Shown piece after piece: positions 1 through 7,316 of a stretch of 64,000 bases of DNA. The notes beneath the pieces were generated by a model, which was not told the origin of the DNA, made no database searches, and saw only the letters and a list, made by a program, of their open reading frames with translations. Position 1 is the stretch's first letter, and the number at the start of each line of letters is the position of its first letter. The DNA lies in assembly GCF_022410465.1 (NCBI RefSeq), contig NZ_JAJSON010000018.1:124001-188000 (forward strand). Direction: 5' to 3'. The DNA is from Christiangramia crocea. Lineage in GTDB: Bacteria > Bacteroidota > Bacteroidia > Flavobacteriales > Flavobacteriaceae. The position numbers and the translations under genes are program-made.

Positions 1-2
1 AT

Positions 3-284
3 TACTTCACTACAGGAACCTTATTATATAAGGTGAATCAACCGATGATGCTTACCGAAAATGAAGGAAACTTTGATGTAAAAATCAATGTTTACGGTGG
101 AGGTATCACTGGTCAGGCTGAAGCGATCCGTCTTGCACTTTCCAGAGCTATGGTAGCGCTTGACGAAGAAAACCACGGTGTTCTTAAACCGGAAGGTCTT
201 CTAACAAGGGATCCACGTATGGTAGAACGTAAGAAATACGGTCAGAAAAAAGCCCGTAAGAAATTCCAGTTCTCTAAACGTTAA
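3..284 (+). CDS. rpsI: 30S ribosomal protein S9 (uS9), 3' part
   Basis: The reading frame is open through the left edge, so only the last 93 codons are present and the start lies outside the window. The visible part has the uS9 core ([20 protein letters not shown]) and ends in the basic tail [12 protein letters not shown]; in this family that tail reaches the P-site tRNA anticodon region of the small subunit. The next genes are rpsB and tsf, the usual rplM-rpsI-rpsB-tsf order of Bacteroidota, so rplM is expected just upstream. No terminator is visible between this gene and rpsB, so readthrough into rpsB is plausible. Confidence 0.97.
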   Translation, partial: YFTTGTLLYKVNQPMMLTENEGNFDVKINVYGGGITGQAEAIRLALSRAMVALDEENHGVLKPEGLLTRDPRMVERKKYGQKKARKKFQFSKR

Positions 285-367
285 TATTATTTGCCGGAAT
301 CATAACCGGAAAGTTCTTAAAAAATTAATCAATTTGTTGTTACTCTGTTCATGCCGAGCAGGGGTTA

Positions 368-431
368 GTTTAGCATCTAAACAGTCAGGGCCGTACTTAA
401 TAGTAGCCACCTGAATGTTGCTATCTCAACA
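368..431 (+). promoter_or_regulatory. structured 5' leader of rpsB (three hairpins)
   Basis: The 167-base gap before rpsB contains three consecutive stem-loops that I can pair by eye. They are GTTTAG/CTAAAC (368-373 with 377-382, 3-base loop); TCAGG/CCTGA (385-389 with 410-414) enclosing TACT/AGTA (394-397 with 402-405) around an internal GCCG/GCCA loop; and TGTTG/CAACA (416-420 with 427-431, 6-base loop). The array ends 20 bases before the rpsB start. There is no U-run, so it is not a terminator. By analogy with other ribosomal protein leaders it may bind S2 and autoregulate rpsB; that is inference. Confidence 0.55.
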
Positions 432-451
432 GAAAGTAAACTATTACAAAA

Positions 452-1357
452 ATGGCAAACAAAGTAGAAGTAAAAGAATTACTTGATGCTGGTGTTCATT
501 TTGGACACTTAACAAGAAGATGGAACCCAAATATGGCCCCGTATATCTATATGGAGCGCAACGGTATCCACATCATCAACTTATATAAGAGTGCTGCAAA
601 AATGCAGGAAGCCGGTGAGGCCCTTGCAAAGATCGCAGCCAGTGGTAGAAAGATCCTTTTCGTAGCCACTAAAAAACAGGCTAAAGAAATCGTTGCTGAG
701 CAGGCAGAAAAGGCAAACATGCCTTATATCACTGAGCGTTGGCCTGGTGGTATGCTTACCAACTTCGTGACTATCCGTAAAGCTGTTAAGAAAATGGCTT
801 CTATTGATAGAATGAAGAAAGACGGAACCTTTAACTCTCTTTCCAAAAAAGAGCGTCTTCAGGTAGACCGCCTTAGAGCAAAGCTTGAAAAGAACTTAGG
901 TTCTATTTCTGATATGTCCAGACTTCCTGGAGCATTGTTCGTAGTGGATATCACTCGTGAGCACATCGCCATCAAGGAAGCCCAAAAATTAAACATTCCA
1001 ATTTTCGCAATGGTAGATACAAACTCAGACCCACGTGAGGTTGAGTACGTAATACCATCTAACGACGATGCTTCTAAATCTATTAGCAAAGTTGTTTCTT
1101 ATGTTTCAGATTCTATCGTAGAAGGTCTTTCTGAAAGAAAGTCTAACAAAGACTCTAAGAAGAAAGAAGAAAAAGCGGATAAAGAGGAAGGTGCAGAAAA
1201 TGCTCCTAAGAAAGCTAAGAAAGAAAAAGCGGAAGCTCCTTCTAAAGATGCCGAAGACAAAAAGGCGATGAAAGAAGCTAAGAAGGATACAAAGCTTGAA
1301 TCTAAGCAGGAAACTCTTGAGAAAGCAAAAAAATCTTCTAACGACGAAGAAGAATAA
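452..1357 (+). CDS. rpsB: 30S ribosomal protein S2 (uS2) with long charged tail
   Basis: Small-subunit protein of 301 residues. Residues about 1-225 match the uS2 fold: LLDAGVHFGHLTRRWNPNM at the start, ERWPGGMLTNF mid-protein, and the VVDITREHIAIKEAQ and DTNSDPREVEYVIPSNDDA segments. From about residue 228 to the end there is a low-complexity Lys/Glu/Ala tail that makes the protein longer than the roughly 240 residues of E. coli S2. The ATG follows an A-rich sequence without a Shine-Dalgarno, as expected in Flavobacteriia. It is preceded by a structured leader and followed by a hairpin with a short T-run before tsf, so tsf may be expressed separately or by readthrough. Confidence 0.98.
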   Translation: MANKVEVKELLDAGVHFGHLTRRWNPNMAPYIYMERNGIHIINLYKSAAKMQEAGEALAKIAASGRKILFVATKKQAKEIVAEQAEKANMPYITERWPGGMLTNFVTIRKAVKKMASIDRMKKDGTFNSLSKKERLQVDRLRAKLEKNLGSISDMSRLPGALFVVDITREHIAIKEAQKLNIPIFAMVDTNSDPREVEYVIPSNDDASKSISKVVSYVSDSIVEGLSERKSNKDSKKKEEKADKEEGAENAPKKAKKEKAEAPSKDAEDKKAMKEAKKDTKLESKQETLEKAKKSSNDEEE

Positions 1358-1380
1358 AATAACATTTTGATAATTTCCAG

Positions 1381-1427
1381 AAGTCGTTTAGTTCCTTTCT
1401 TAACCGTTAGTTTCTAAACGACTTTTT
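1381..1427 (+). terminator. hairpin between rpsB and tsf
   Basis: AAGTCGTTTAG (1381-1391) pairs perfectly with CTAAACGACTT (1414-1424) and is followed by TTT. The loop is 22 bases, longer than usual. It sits between rpsB and tsf and probably reduces, rather than blocks, transcription into tsf. Confidence 0.65.
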
Positions 1428-1444
1428 AAATAAAAAACAATATT

Positions 1445-2269
1445 ATGGCTAAGATAACCGCCGCTGAAGTAAATAAATTAAGAAAAGCAACCGGTGCTGG
1501 TATGATGGACTGTAAGAAGGCACTTGTTGAAGCTGATGGTGATTTTGATCAGGCAATCGAATTGCTACGTAAGAAGGGTCAGAAAGTTGCTGCTAAGAGA
1601 GCCGACAGAGATTCATCTGAAGGTGCAGCTATCGCACAGGTAAATGGAGATAACACTAAAGGTGTGATCATTTCTTTAAACTGTGAAACCGACTTTGTGG
1701 CAAAAAACGATGATTTCGTAAAACTTGCTAACGATTTCGCTGAAATGGCTCTTAACTACAATACTAAAGAAGAGTTATTAAAAGCAGATTACAATGGAAT
1801 CTCTGTAGAAGATAAACTTACAGAGCAAACCGGAGTTATTGGGGAGAAGATCGAGATCGGTGCATTCAAAACTTTAGAAGCTCCTTTCGTAGGTTCTTAC
1901 ATCCACGCTGGTAACAAAATTGCTGTTCTTACAGGTCTTTCTAAAAATGTTGACGGAGCTGAAGAAGCTGCAAAGAACGTTTCTATGCAGGCTGCTGCTA
2001 TGAATCCTGTGGCTCTTAACGAAGAAGGTGTAGACCAGGCCACTATCGATAAAGAGATCGAGATAGCTAAAGACACACTAAGAGAGGAAGGCAAGCCGGA
2101 AAATATGCTTGATAAGATCGCTCAGGGTAAACTTCAGCGTTTCTTCAAAGACAACACTTTAGTTCATCAGGCATACATTAAAGACAACAAGCAAAGCGTT
2201 GCAGAATATGTAAAATCTGTAGACAGTGACCTTGAAGTTGTAGGATTTGAAAGAGTAGCTTTAGGCTAA
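1445..2269 (+). CDS. tsf: translation elongation factor Ts
   Basis: Nucleotide-exchange factor that recycles EF-Tu in the cytoplasm. The 274-residue length is normal. The N-terminal UBA-like domain with KLRKATGAGMMDCKKAL (residues about 11-27) is the EF-Ts signature, and the NCETDFVAKND segment (about 79-89) is the second conserved motif, whose DF contacts EF-Tu. The central insert and the C-terminal dimerisation part look complete. The ATG lies in an A-rich context with no Shine-Dalgarno. It is downstream of rpsB, separated by a hairpin, and followed by a strong terminator. In many bacteria pyrH and frr come next; here that pair is at 30.8 kb. Confidence 0.98.
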   Translation: MAKITAAEVNKLRKATGAGMMDCKKALVEADGDFDQAIELLRKKGQKVAAKRADRDSSEGAAIAQVNGDNTKGVIISLNCETDFVAKNDDFVKLANDFAEMALNYNTKEELLKADYNGISVEDKLTEQTGVIGEKIEIGAFKTLEAPFVGSYIHAGNKIAVLTGLSKNVDGAEEAAKNVSMQAAAMNPVALNEEGVDQATIDKEIEIAKDTLREEGKPENMLDKIAQGKLQRFFKDNTLVHQAYIKDNKQSVAEYVKSVDSDLEVVGFERVALG

Positions 2270-2292
2270 GCTAATTTTAAATAATTTCAATT

Positions 2293-2325
2293 AAGAGGTT
2301 TTATTTATTTAAAACCTCTTTTTTT
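2293..2325 (+). terminator. rho-independent terminator after tsf
   Basis: A perfect 10-bp stem, AAGAGGTTTT (2293-2302) with AAAACCTCTT (2311-2320), has an 8-base loop and runs into TTTTT. It closes the rpsI-rpsB-tsf unit. Confidence 0.9.
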
Positions 2326-2357
2326 ATACACATATTTTTCCATAGTCCAATTGAAGC

Positions 2358-2421
2358 GTCACCTTGAGCGCAGTCGAAAGGTCAGCTTCACAACAGATCC
2401 TGCATTAAGTTCAGGATGACC
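2358..2421. repeat. dispersed intergenic repeat, copy 1
   Basis: Contains GTCACCTTGAGCGCAGTCGA followed by AAGGTC, then GATCCTGCATTAAGTTCAGG and ATGAC. This is the CTTGAGC...GTCGA type of the repeat family seen in several gaps of this window (see the copies at 4499, 56447, 56879, 61715 and 63941). The outer GTCA/TGAC ends give it an inverted-repeat character. No coding capacity. Confidence 0.7.
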
Positions 2422-2436
2422 TAATACCACTATAAA

Positions 2437-3159
2437 ATGTCCGATCAAGCCTTCAAATTCAAACAATTCAGCATAGACCAGGACCGGTGCGCTATGAAGA
2501 TTGGAACCGACGGAGTACTTCTTGGTGCCTGGTCTTCACTGGAACATAGTCCGAAAAGTATCCTTGATATCGGAACCGGGACCGGACTGATCTCTTTAAT
2601 GATGGCCCAGAGATCTGATGCCCCCTTAATCGATGCCCTCGAAATTGAAGAGAATGCCTATGAGCAGGCTGTAGAGAATTTCGAAAAAAGTGACTGGGGT
2701 GACCGTTTGTTCTGTTATCATGCCGGTTTTGATGAATTTGTAGACGAAATGCAGGATGAAGAAAAATATGATCTCATTATTTCCAATCCTCCATTCCATT
2801 CTGAAGATTATAAGACAGGAGATGAAAACCGCGATCAGGCACGTTTTTCTGATGCTCTTCCATTAACCGAATTGATTGAGGGAGCTTCTCTCCTACTATC
2901 AGAAAAAGGACATTTTGATCTGATCATTCCCTTTTCAGAAGAACAAAAAGCTATAGAAATAGCCAGCTCCCATAGTTTATTTCCTAATAAGATCACCAGG
3001 GTAAAAGGCACAAAGGAATCCCCGGTTAAAAGGAGCCTGATAAGTCTTTGTTTTGATAAAAAAGACACAGTAGTTGATGAGCTGATTCTGGAAATTTCAA
3101 GGCACAATTACACCAAAGAATTCAAGGATCTAGTTAAAGATTTCTACTTAAAGTTATAA
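2437..3159 (+). CDS. tRNA1(Val) (adenine(37)-N6)-methyltransferase family protein
   Basis: SAM-dependent N6-adenine methyltransferase of 240 residues, in the TrmN6/YfiC group, which methylates A37 of tRNA1(Val) in E. coli. The N-terminus FKFKQFSIDQDRCAMKIGTD and VLLGAW are typical of the family. The SAM-binding motif ILDIGTGTGLISLMMAQ lies at about residues 42-58, and the catalytic NPPF tetrad is in IISNPPFHS at about 117. It stands alone between two repeat-rich gaps, so it is probably monocistronic. Substrate assignment rests on family membership; related enzymes could act on another RNA. Confidence 0.85.
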   Translation: MSDQAFKFKQFSIDQDRCAMKIGTDGVLLGAWSSLEHSPKSILDIGTGTGLISLMMAQRSDAPLIDALEIEENAYEQAVENFEKSDWGDRLFCYHAGFDEFVDEMQDEEKYDLIISNPPFHSEDYKTGDENRDQARFSDALPLTELIEGASLLLSEKGHFDLIIPFSEEQKAIEIASSHSLFPNKITRVKGTKESPVKRSLISLCFDKKDTVVDELILEISRHNYTKEFKDLVKDFYLKL

Positions 3160-3171
3160 TTCTCTCTACAT

Positions 3172-3245
3172 GATGCCGTCATTATGAATTTGGGTCTGTA
3201 AGATGTACTGAAAAGATTCAGAACCAAGTTCAGCATGGCGATTCG
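3172..3245. repeat. degenerate copy of the intergenic repeat
   Basis: The gap between the methyltransferase and the acyl-CoA dehydrogenase carries recognisable pieces of the same family (GTCATTATGAATTTGG near the start, AAGTTCAGCATGGCGATTCG near the end), but many positions have decayed. I see no ORF or promoter match of note. Confidence 0.4.
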
Positions 3246-3320
3246 ACAAACCTTCAAAGTCTAAATAAAAGATTGCTTCACAATAAAGACTTGGTTACAT
3301 TTGTTGGAAACACTACACAA

Positions 3321-4496
3321 ATGAAACCAGATCAATTCCAGGCTCCTGATTATTACAATCTTGATGAGCTGCTAACCGACGAACATAAAATGGTACGCGA
3401 TGCTACCCGCGAATTTGTAAAACGTGAAGTTTCGCCAATAATAGAGGAAGCCGCTCAAAAAGCCGAATTCCCAAAACAACTTATTAAGGGCCTTGCCGAA
3501 ATCGGTGCTTTTGGTCCTTACATTCCTGAAGAATATGGAGGGGCAGGGTTAGACCAGATCTCTTACGGTTTAATCATGCAGGAAATTGAACGTGGCGATA
3601 GCGGAATTCGTTCCACAGCTTCTGTTCAATCATCTCTGGTAATGTATCCAATTTTTAAGTACGGAACCGAAGAACAAAAGAAAAAATACCTTCCAAAGCT
3701 GGCAACCGGAGAAATGATTGGTTGTTTTGGGCTAACCGAGCCTGATCATGGTTCCAATCCCGGAGGAATGACCACAAACTTTAAAGATAAAGGCGATCAT
3801 TATTTACTAAATGGAGCCAAAATGTGGATCTCTAATTCACCCTTTGCGGATATAGCCATCGTCTGGGCGAAGAATGAAGAAGGACGAATTCACGGATTGA
3901 TAGTTGAGCGTGGGATGGATGGCTTCACTACTCCCGAAACTCATAATAAATGGTCCCTTCGCGCAAGCGCTACCGGAGAGCTTATTTTCGACAATGTCAT
4001 GGTTCCGAAAGAAAACCTGATGCCTGGGAAATCCGGATTGGGTGCACCTCTGGGTTGTTTGGATTCCGCCCGATACGGAATTGCTTGGGGTGCAATAGGA
4101 GCCGCTATGGATTGCTATGATACCGCTTTAAGATATGCCAAGGAGAGAGAGCAGTTTGGCTCACCAATCGCATCAAAACAGCTACAGCAAAAGAAACTGG
4201 CCGAGATGATAACCGAGATCACCAAAGCACAGTTGATGGCATGGAGACTTGGCACATTAAAAAATGAAGGGAAAGCCACCTCTGCACAGATCTCAATGGC
4301 AAAAAGGAACAATGTTGAAATGGCCATTAAAATAGCCCGCGAAGCACGCCAGGTCCTTGGCGGAATGGGAATCACCGGTGAGTATAGCATTATGCGCCAT
4401 ATGATGAACCTGGAAAGTGTGATCACTTATGAAGGAACACATGATATTCATCTATTGATCACAGGATTGGACATTACCGGAATTCCTGCTTTTTAG
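3321..4496 (+). CDS. gcdH: glutaryl-CoA dehydrogenase (acyl-CoA dehydrogenase family)
   Basis: FAD enzyme that oxidises and decarboxylates glutaryl-CoA to crotonyl-CoA in lysine and tryptophan breakdown. At 391 residues it matches the family length. SVQSSLVMYPI, GCFGLTEPDHGSNPGGM, KMWISNSPFADIAIVWA and KWSLRASATGEL all follow glutaryl-CoA dehydrogenases closely. The C-terminal NLESVITYEGTHDIHLLITG carries the catalytic Glu (E371). I start at the ATG at 3321; an upstream TTG at 3273 would add 16 residues that fall in the decayed repeat. A saccharopine dehydrogenase at 27951 would fit the same catabolic route. Confidence 0.9.
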   Translation: MKPDQFQAPDYYNLDELLTDEHKMVRDATREFVKREVSPIIEEAAQKAEFPKQLIKGLAEIGAFGPYIPEEYGGAGLDQISYGLIMQEIERGDSGIRSTASVQSSLVMYPIFKYGTEEQKKKYLPKLATGEMIGCFGLTEPDHGSNPGGMTTNFKDKGDHYLLNGAKMWISNSPFADIAIVWAKNEEGRIHGLIVERGMDGFTTPETHNKWSLRASATGELIFDNVMVPKENLMPGKSGLGAPLGCLDSARYGIAWGAIGAAMDCYDTALRYAKEREQFGSPIASKQLQQKKLAEMITEITKAQLMAWRLGTLKNEGKATSAQISMAKRNNVEMAIKIAREARQVLGGMGITGEYSIMRHMMNLESVITYEGTHDIHLLITGLDITGIPAF

Positions 4497-4498
4497 TT

Positions 4499-4655
4499 TG
4501 ACACGATGAGCTTGACGAAGCGCATTTATCAAAACTCGGACTTCGACAGGCTCAGTCCGCAGAATTCATTTCAAACCAGTTGTCATTGCGATCCGCTACA
4601 GGCGGAGAAGCAATCTCATGAAGAGATTCCTTCGCTCATCACTTCCTCTCAGTGA
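4499..4655. repeat. dispersed intergenic repeat, copy 2 (compound)
   Basis: Two elements lie side by side. CGGACT...AGTCCG (about 4537-4559) flanks TCGACAGGCTC. GTCATTGCGATCCGC, then GAAGCAATCTC, then GAGATTCCTTCGCTC resemble the GTCATTCCGAGC / GGAATCTC core of other copies. The region fills the whole gap after gcdH and ends against the small Cys-rich gene on the other strand. Confidence 0.65.
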
Positions 4656-4659
4656 CTTA

Positions 4660-4839
4660 TTAAAGTAGATCAAAGCAAGGGCAACGCTTACAGCGCTTGC
4701 CCTTTTTATATTTTTCGCAGCATTCATTTTTTAAAGGCTTCGGTTTTTTGGCAACCACACCTTCCACCCTTAGATAGTCTTTGGATTTCTTGGAATAAAA
4801 GATAATCACATTTATGATATATGCATTTTGGGCTGTCAT
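4660..4839 (-). CDS. small Cys-rich conserved-looking protein (59 aa)
   Basis: Reading leftward from ATG at 4839 to TAA at 4660 gives 59 residues. The C-terminal third is strongly patterned: a lysine-rich stretch (KKPKPLK), then NECCEKYKKGKRCKRCPCF before the end. The five cysteines form a CC-x8-C-x2-C-x-C pattern, suggestive of metal binding. It has no signal peptide or membrane segment. I recall short proteins with an ECCEKYKKGKRCKRCP-like core in other Bacteroidota, but I cannot check this here. Start choice: the conserved part begins near residue 29, where a GTG (VVAKKPK) could also serve, so the first 28 residues are less certain. Function unknown. Confidence 0.7.
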   Translation of the reverse strand: MTAQNAYIINVIIFYSKKSKDYLRVEGVVAKKPKPLKNECCEKYKKGKRCKRCPCFDLL

Positions 4840-4925
4840 TATTTTAAATTAATTCAATATGCTGATAATCTGCGTTAAACAAGCATTAAAAACTCGCTAA
4901 GATTTTATAATTCCTGCTCAGATTT

Positions 4926-4933
4926 TACCTTTG
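4926..4933 (+). promoter_or_regulatory. -7 promoter element of the DUF3050 gene
   Basis: TACCTTTG fits the Bacteroidota TAnnTTTG element and lies 19 bases before the ATG at 4953, predicting a 5' UTR of about 15 bases. I see no clear -33 TTG. Confidence 0.6.
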
Positions 4934-4952
4934 CAAAAAATTAGCAAGTATT

Positions 4953-5738
4953 ATGATCAAAGAGATAAACGCAAGTTTAGGACCTCTCACCAATCAGTTA
5001 ATAAACCACCCTTTATATAAGAAAATAAATACCCCTGAGCATCTTCAGATTTTCATGGAACATCACGTATTTGCGGTATGGGATTTTATGTCTCTTCTTA
5101 CTGCCTTGCAGGAAAAACTTACAAAAACAACAAATCCCTGGCTACCGATAGGGGACCCGGAAACGAGATATCTCATTAATGAAATAGTTCTTGCAGAAGA
5201 AACCGATATCGACATTCATGGTAAAAGACAGAGTCATTTTGAGATGTATCTGGATGCCATGACCGCTGCAGGAGCAGAAAAGAAGAAAATTGAAGATTTT
5301 CTCATGCAGGTTTCACATGGAACCGATATATTCCTGATAATTGCTACTAGTAAATTACCCGTTAGCATTAAGAAGTTCCTTAAAAACACCTTTGAAGTGG
5401 TTTATAGCAGGGAGCCTCATAAGATCGCCTCGGCCTTCACCTTTGGACGGGAGGGACTCATCCCTGCAATGTTCTCTTCCATCATTAAAAAAGTTCAGGA
5501 AAGCTTTCCGGATGAAGATCTCAGCCTTTTCAAATATTACTTTGACCGCCACATCGAACTGGATGAGGAAGAGCATGGACCCATGGCTTATAAAATGGTT
5601 GAAGATCTTTGCGGAAAAGATCAGAAGAAATGGGATGAAGCCAAAGAAACTGCAGAAACATCTTTAAGGAGCAGACTGGAACTCTGGAATGGGATCGAAA
5701 CTGAAATTGAGGAAAAGGCCAAACTTGAATACGCTTAA
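4953..5738 (+). CDS. DUF3050 family protein, haem-oxygenase-like fold
   Basis: A soluble all-helical 261-residue protein that I place in DUF3050, a relative of haem oxygenase-like proteins. It shows the spaced carboxylate/histidine pattern of this fold: E36-H37-H38 (MEHHVFAVWDFMS), E77 with E82/E83 and D85 (NEIVLAEETDID), H95, E167 (FGREGLIP), then H200, E202, D204, E207 and H208 in YFDRHIELDEEEHGP. Such a pattern could hold a di-iron centre as in haem-oxygenase-like oxidases, but the substrate is unknown. It has its own promoter and is followed by convergent ferredoxin-cluster genes. No signal peptide. Confidence 0.75.
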   Translation: MIKEINASLGPLTNQLINHPLYKKINTPEHLQIFMEHHVFAVWDFMSLLTALQEKLTKTTNPWLPIGDPETRYLINEIVLAEETDIDIHGKRQSHFEMYLDAMTAAGAEKKKIEDFLMQVSHGTDIFLIIATSKLPVSIKKFLKNTFEVVYSREPHKIASAFTFGREGLIPAMFSSIIKKVQESFPDEDLSLFKYYFDRHIELDEEEHGPMAYKMVEDLCGKDQKKWDEAKETAETSLRSRLELWNGIETEIEEKAKLEYA

Positions 5739-5801
5739 TTAGCTAAGCTTTGCTTAACATAAGCAGAGACCGCTTCGATTAGCTCACAGGGATTATAAAA
5801 A

Positions 5802-6137
5802 TTATTCTGAAGCGGGCGCGATCTTAACTTCAAGACCCTCCAGTTCATGGGTAATTGGAATCTGGCAACTCAACCTGCTGTTATCTTCCACTAAAAATGC
5901 CTGATCCAGCATGTCTTCTTCTTCAATACTCATTTCAGGAAGCATATGTTGCAGATTAAGCATATAACACTGGCATGAAGCACACATGGCCATGCCACCG
6001 CAAATGCCTATTGTTCCCTCAGGAGCCAGCTCATAAGAGCGAATCACTTCCATAAGGTTCATGTTCATATCGGTTGGAGCGTCGATGGTATGCGCTTCAC
6101 CCTCCCTGTCAATAATTGTAATTTTTATATCAGACAT
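5802..6137 (-). CDS. 2Fe-2S ferredoxin (adrenodoxin type)
   Basis: Small electron carrier of 111 residues. The cluster ligands are visible as C-x5-C-x2-C in GICGGMAMCASCQ (about residues 45-54) with the fourth Cys in RLSCQIP (about 91), the spacing of vertebrate-type ferredoxins. The protein is acidic, as usual. It lies downstream of and on the same strand as a ferredoxin-NADP reductase, which is its likely electron donor, and of Mrp and NifU-like genes. The pair could feed electrons to Fe-S assembly, but that is inferred from context. Confidence 0.92.
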   Translation of the reverse strand: MSDIKITIIDREGEAHTIDAPTDMNMNLMEVIRSYELAPEGTIGICGGMAMCASCQCYMLNLQHMLPEMSIEEEDMLDQAFLVEDNSRLSCQIPITHELEGLEVKIAPASE

Positions 6138-6163
6138 AATTTCTAAAATCTGGCCGCAAATAT

Positions 6164-6209
6164 CGTCATTCTGAATTTATTACAGAATTTTTTAGGTGTG
6201 GAATCTGAT
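6164..6209. repeat. degenerate intergenic repeat
   Basis: GTCATTCTGAATTTATTACAG followed by GTGTGGAATCTGAT matches the GTCATTCTGAA / GGAATCT variant of the family. It fills the gap between the ferredoxin and its reductase. Confidence 0.5.
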
Positions 6210-6224
6210 ATTGTGTGAAGATGT

Positions 6225-7286
6225 TTACTTAATACTTCTTATAACCTCTTTTTTTGCTTCTTTTTTACTGCCATCAAACCCATTCACACCACTTACAGTT
6301 GTATATTTCATCACGTATTTCTTATCAGGATTTATTCGCTGATAAGCACTCTGGCACATAATAGCAGCTTCATGAAAGCCGCAAAGTATAAGTTTAAGCT
6401 TTCCTTTATAAGTATTCACATCCCCGATAGCATAGATCCCGGGAATATTGGTTTGATAATCGTATGAATTATCTACCTTTATCGCATTCTTTTCTATCTC
6501 AAGACCCCAATTCGCAATAGGTCCCAGCTTGGGAGATAAACCGAACAATGGTATAAAATAATCTGTTTCTTTCAACTCTTCCCCTCTGGCCTCATCTTTA
6601 TGCCTGATAAGGACAGAATCGAGCTTATCTTCACCCTTAAGGTCAACTACTTCGGCATCCGTAACCAAGTTAATCTTACCGATCTTTGATAATTCCTCAA
6701 CTTTTTCAACTGAATCCAAAGCGCCCCGGAAATCCTTTCTACGATGTACGAGTGAAACTTCCTTAGCGATCTCAGCAAGATAGATACTCCAGTCCAATGC
6801 AGAGTCCCCACCGCCAGCAATAACTATCTTTTTATCGCGATAAATCTCCGGATCCCGGATTATATATGCAACGCCATTATCTTCATAATTTTTTATACCC
6901 GGAATAGGTGGTTTACGAGGCTCAAAGCTTCCAAGGCCACCGGCAATCACCACGACCGGAGCATGATGTTTCGTCCCTTTACTGGTAGTAACAATAAAGC
7001 TGCCGTCTTCCTGCTTATCTATGGTTTCAGCCCTTTCCCCAAGAGTGAATCCCGGTTCAAAAGGTTTGATCTGTTCCATAAGATTATCTACCAGGTCCCC
7101 GGCAAGTACTTCCGGAAAACCAGGAATATCATAAATCGGCTTCTTAGGGTAAATCTCCGAGCACTGTCCTCCCGGCTGAGGAAGGGCATCAATCAGGTGA
7201 CATTTGAGTTTTAATAATCCTGCTTCAAAAACGGCAAAAAGGCCGGTTGGCCCGGCACCAATGATAAGTATATCGGTTTTAATCAT
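6225..7286 (-). CDS. ferredoxin-NADP reductase, thioredoxin-reductase-like
   Basis: FAD/NAD(P) oxidoreductase of 353 residues of the YumC/TrxR-like group. It has the N-terminal FAD motif IIGAGPTGLFAVFEAG (residues about 7-22), GGQCSEIYPKKPIYDIPGFP, the NAD(P)-binding IVIAGGGDSALDWSIYLA (about 155-172), and the C-terminal YAIGDVNTYKGKLKL FAD motif. The redox-active CxxC of true thioredoxin reductases is absent, which points to ferredoxin reductase. The neighbouring gene downstream encodes a 2Fe-2S ferredoxin, consistent with this. Upstream is a NifU-like gene about 30 bases away, so the four genes probably form one operon. Confidence 0.88.
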   Translation of the reverse strand: MIKTDILIIGAGPTGLFAVFEAGLLKLKCHLIDALPQPGGQCSEIYPKKPIYDIPGFPEVLAGDLVDNLMEQIKPFEPGFTLGERAETIDKQEDGSFIVTTSKGTKHHAPVVVIAGGLGSFEPRKPPIPGIKNYEDNGVAYIIRDPEIYRDKKIVIAGGGDSALDWSIYLAEIAKEVSLVHRRKDFRGALDSVEKVEELSKIGKINLVTDAEVVDLKGEDKLDSVLIRHKDEARGEELKETDYFIPLFGLSPKLGPIANWGLEIEKNAIKVDNSYDYQTNIPGIYAIGDVNTYKGKLKLILCGFHEAAIMCQSAYQRINPDKKYVMKYTTVSGVNGFDGSKKEAKKEVIRSIK

Positions 7287-7316
7287 GTTCTGACTTCAAT
7301 TAAACGCAGGCAGGTT

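Noticed and set aside
2358-2421. CRISPR-like repeats
   Set aside because: The repeats are single, dispersed and palindromic, with no regular spacers and no cas genes anywhere in the window.
3273-3320. TTG start extending glutaryl-CoA dehydrogenase by 16 residues
   Set aside because: The extension falls in repeat-derived sequence and is outside the family alignment; ATG at 3321 fits.
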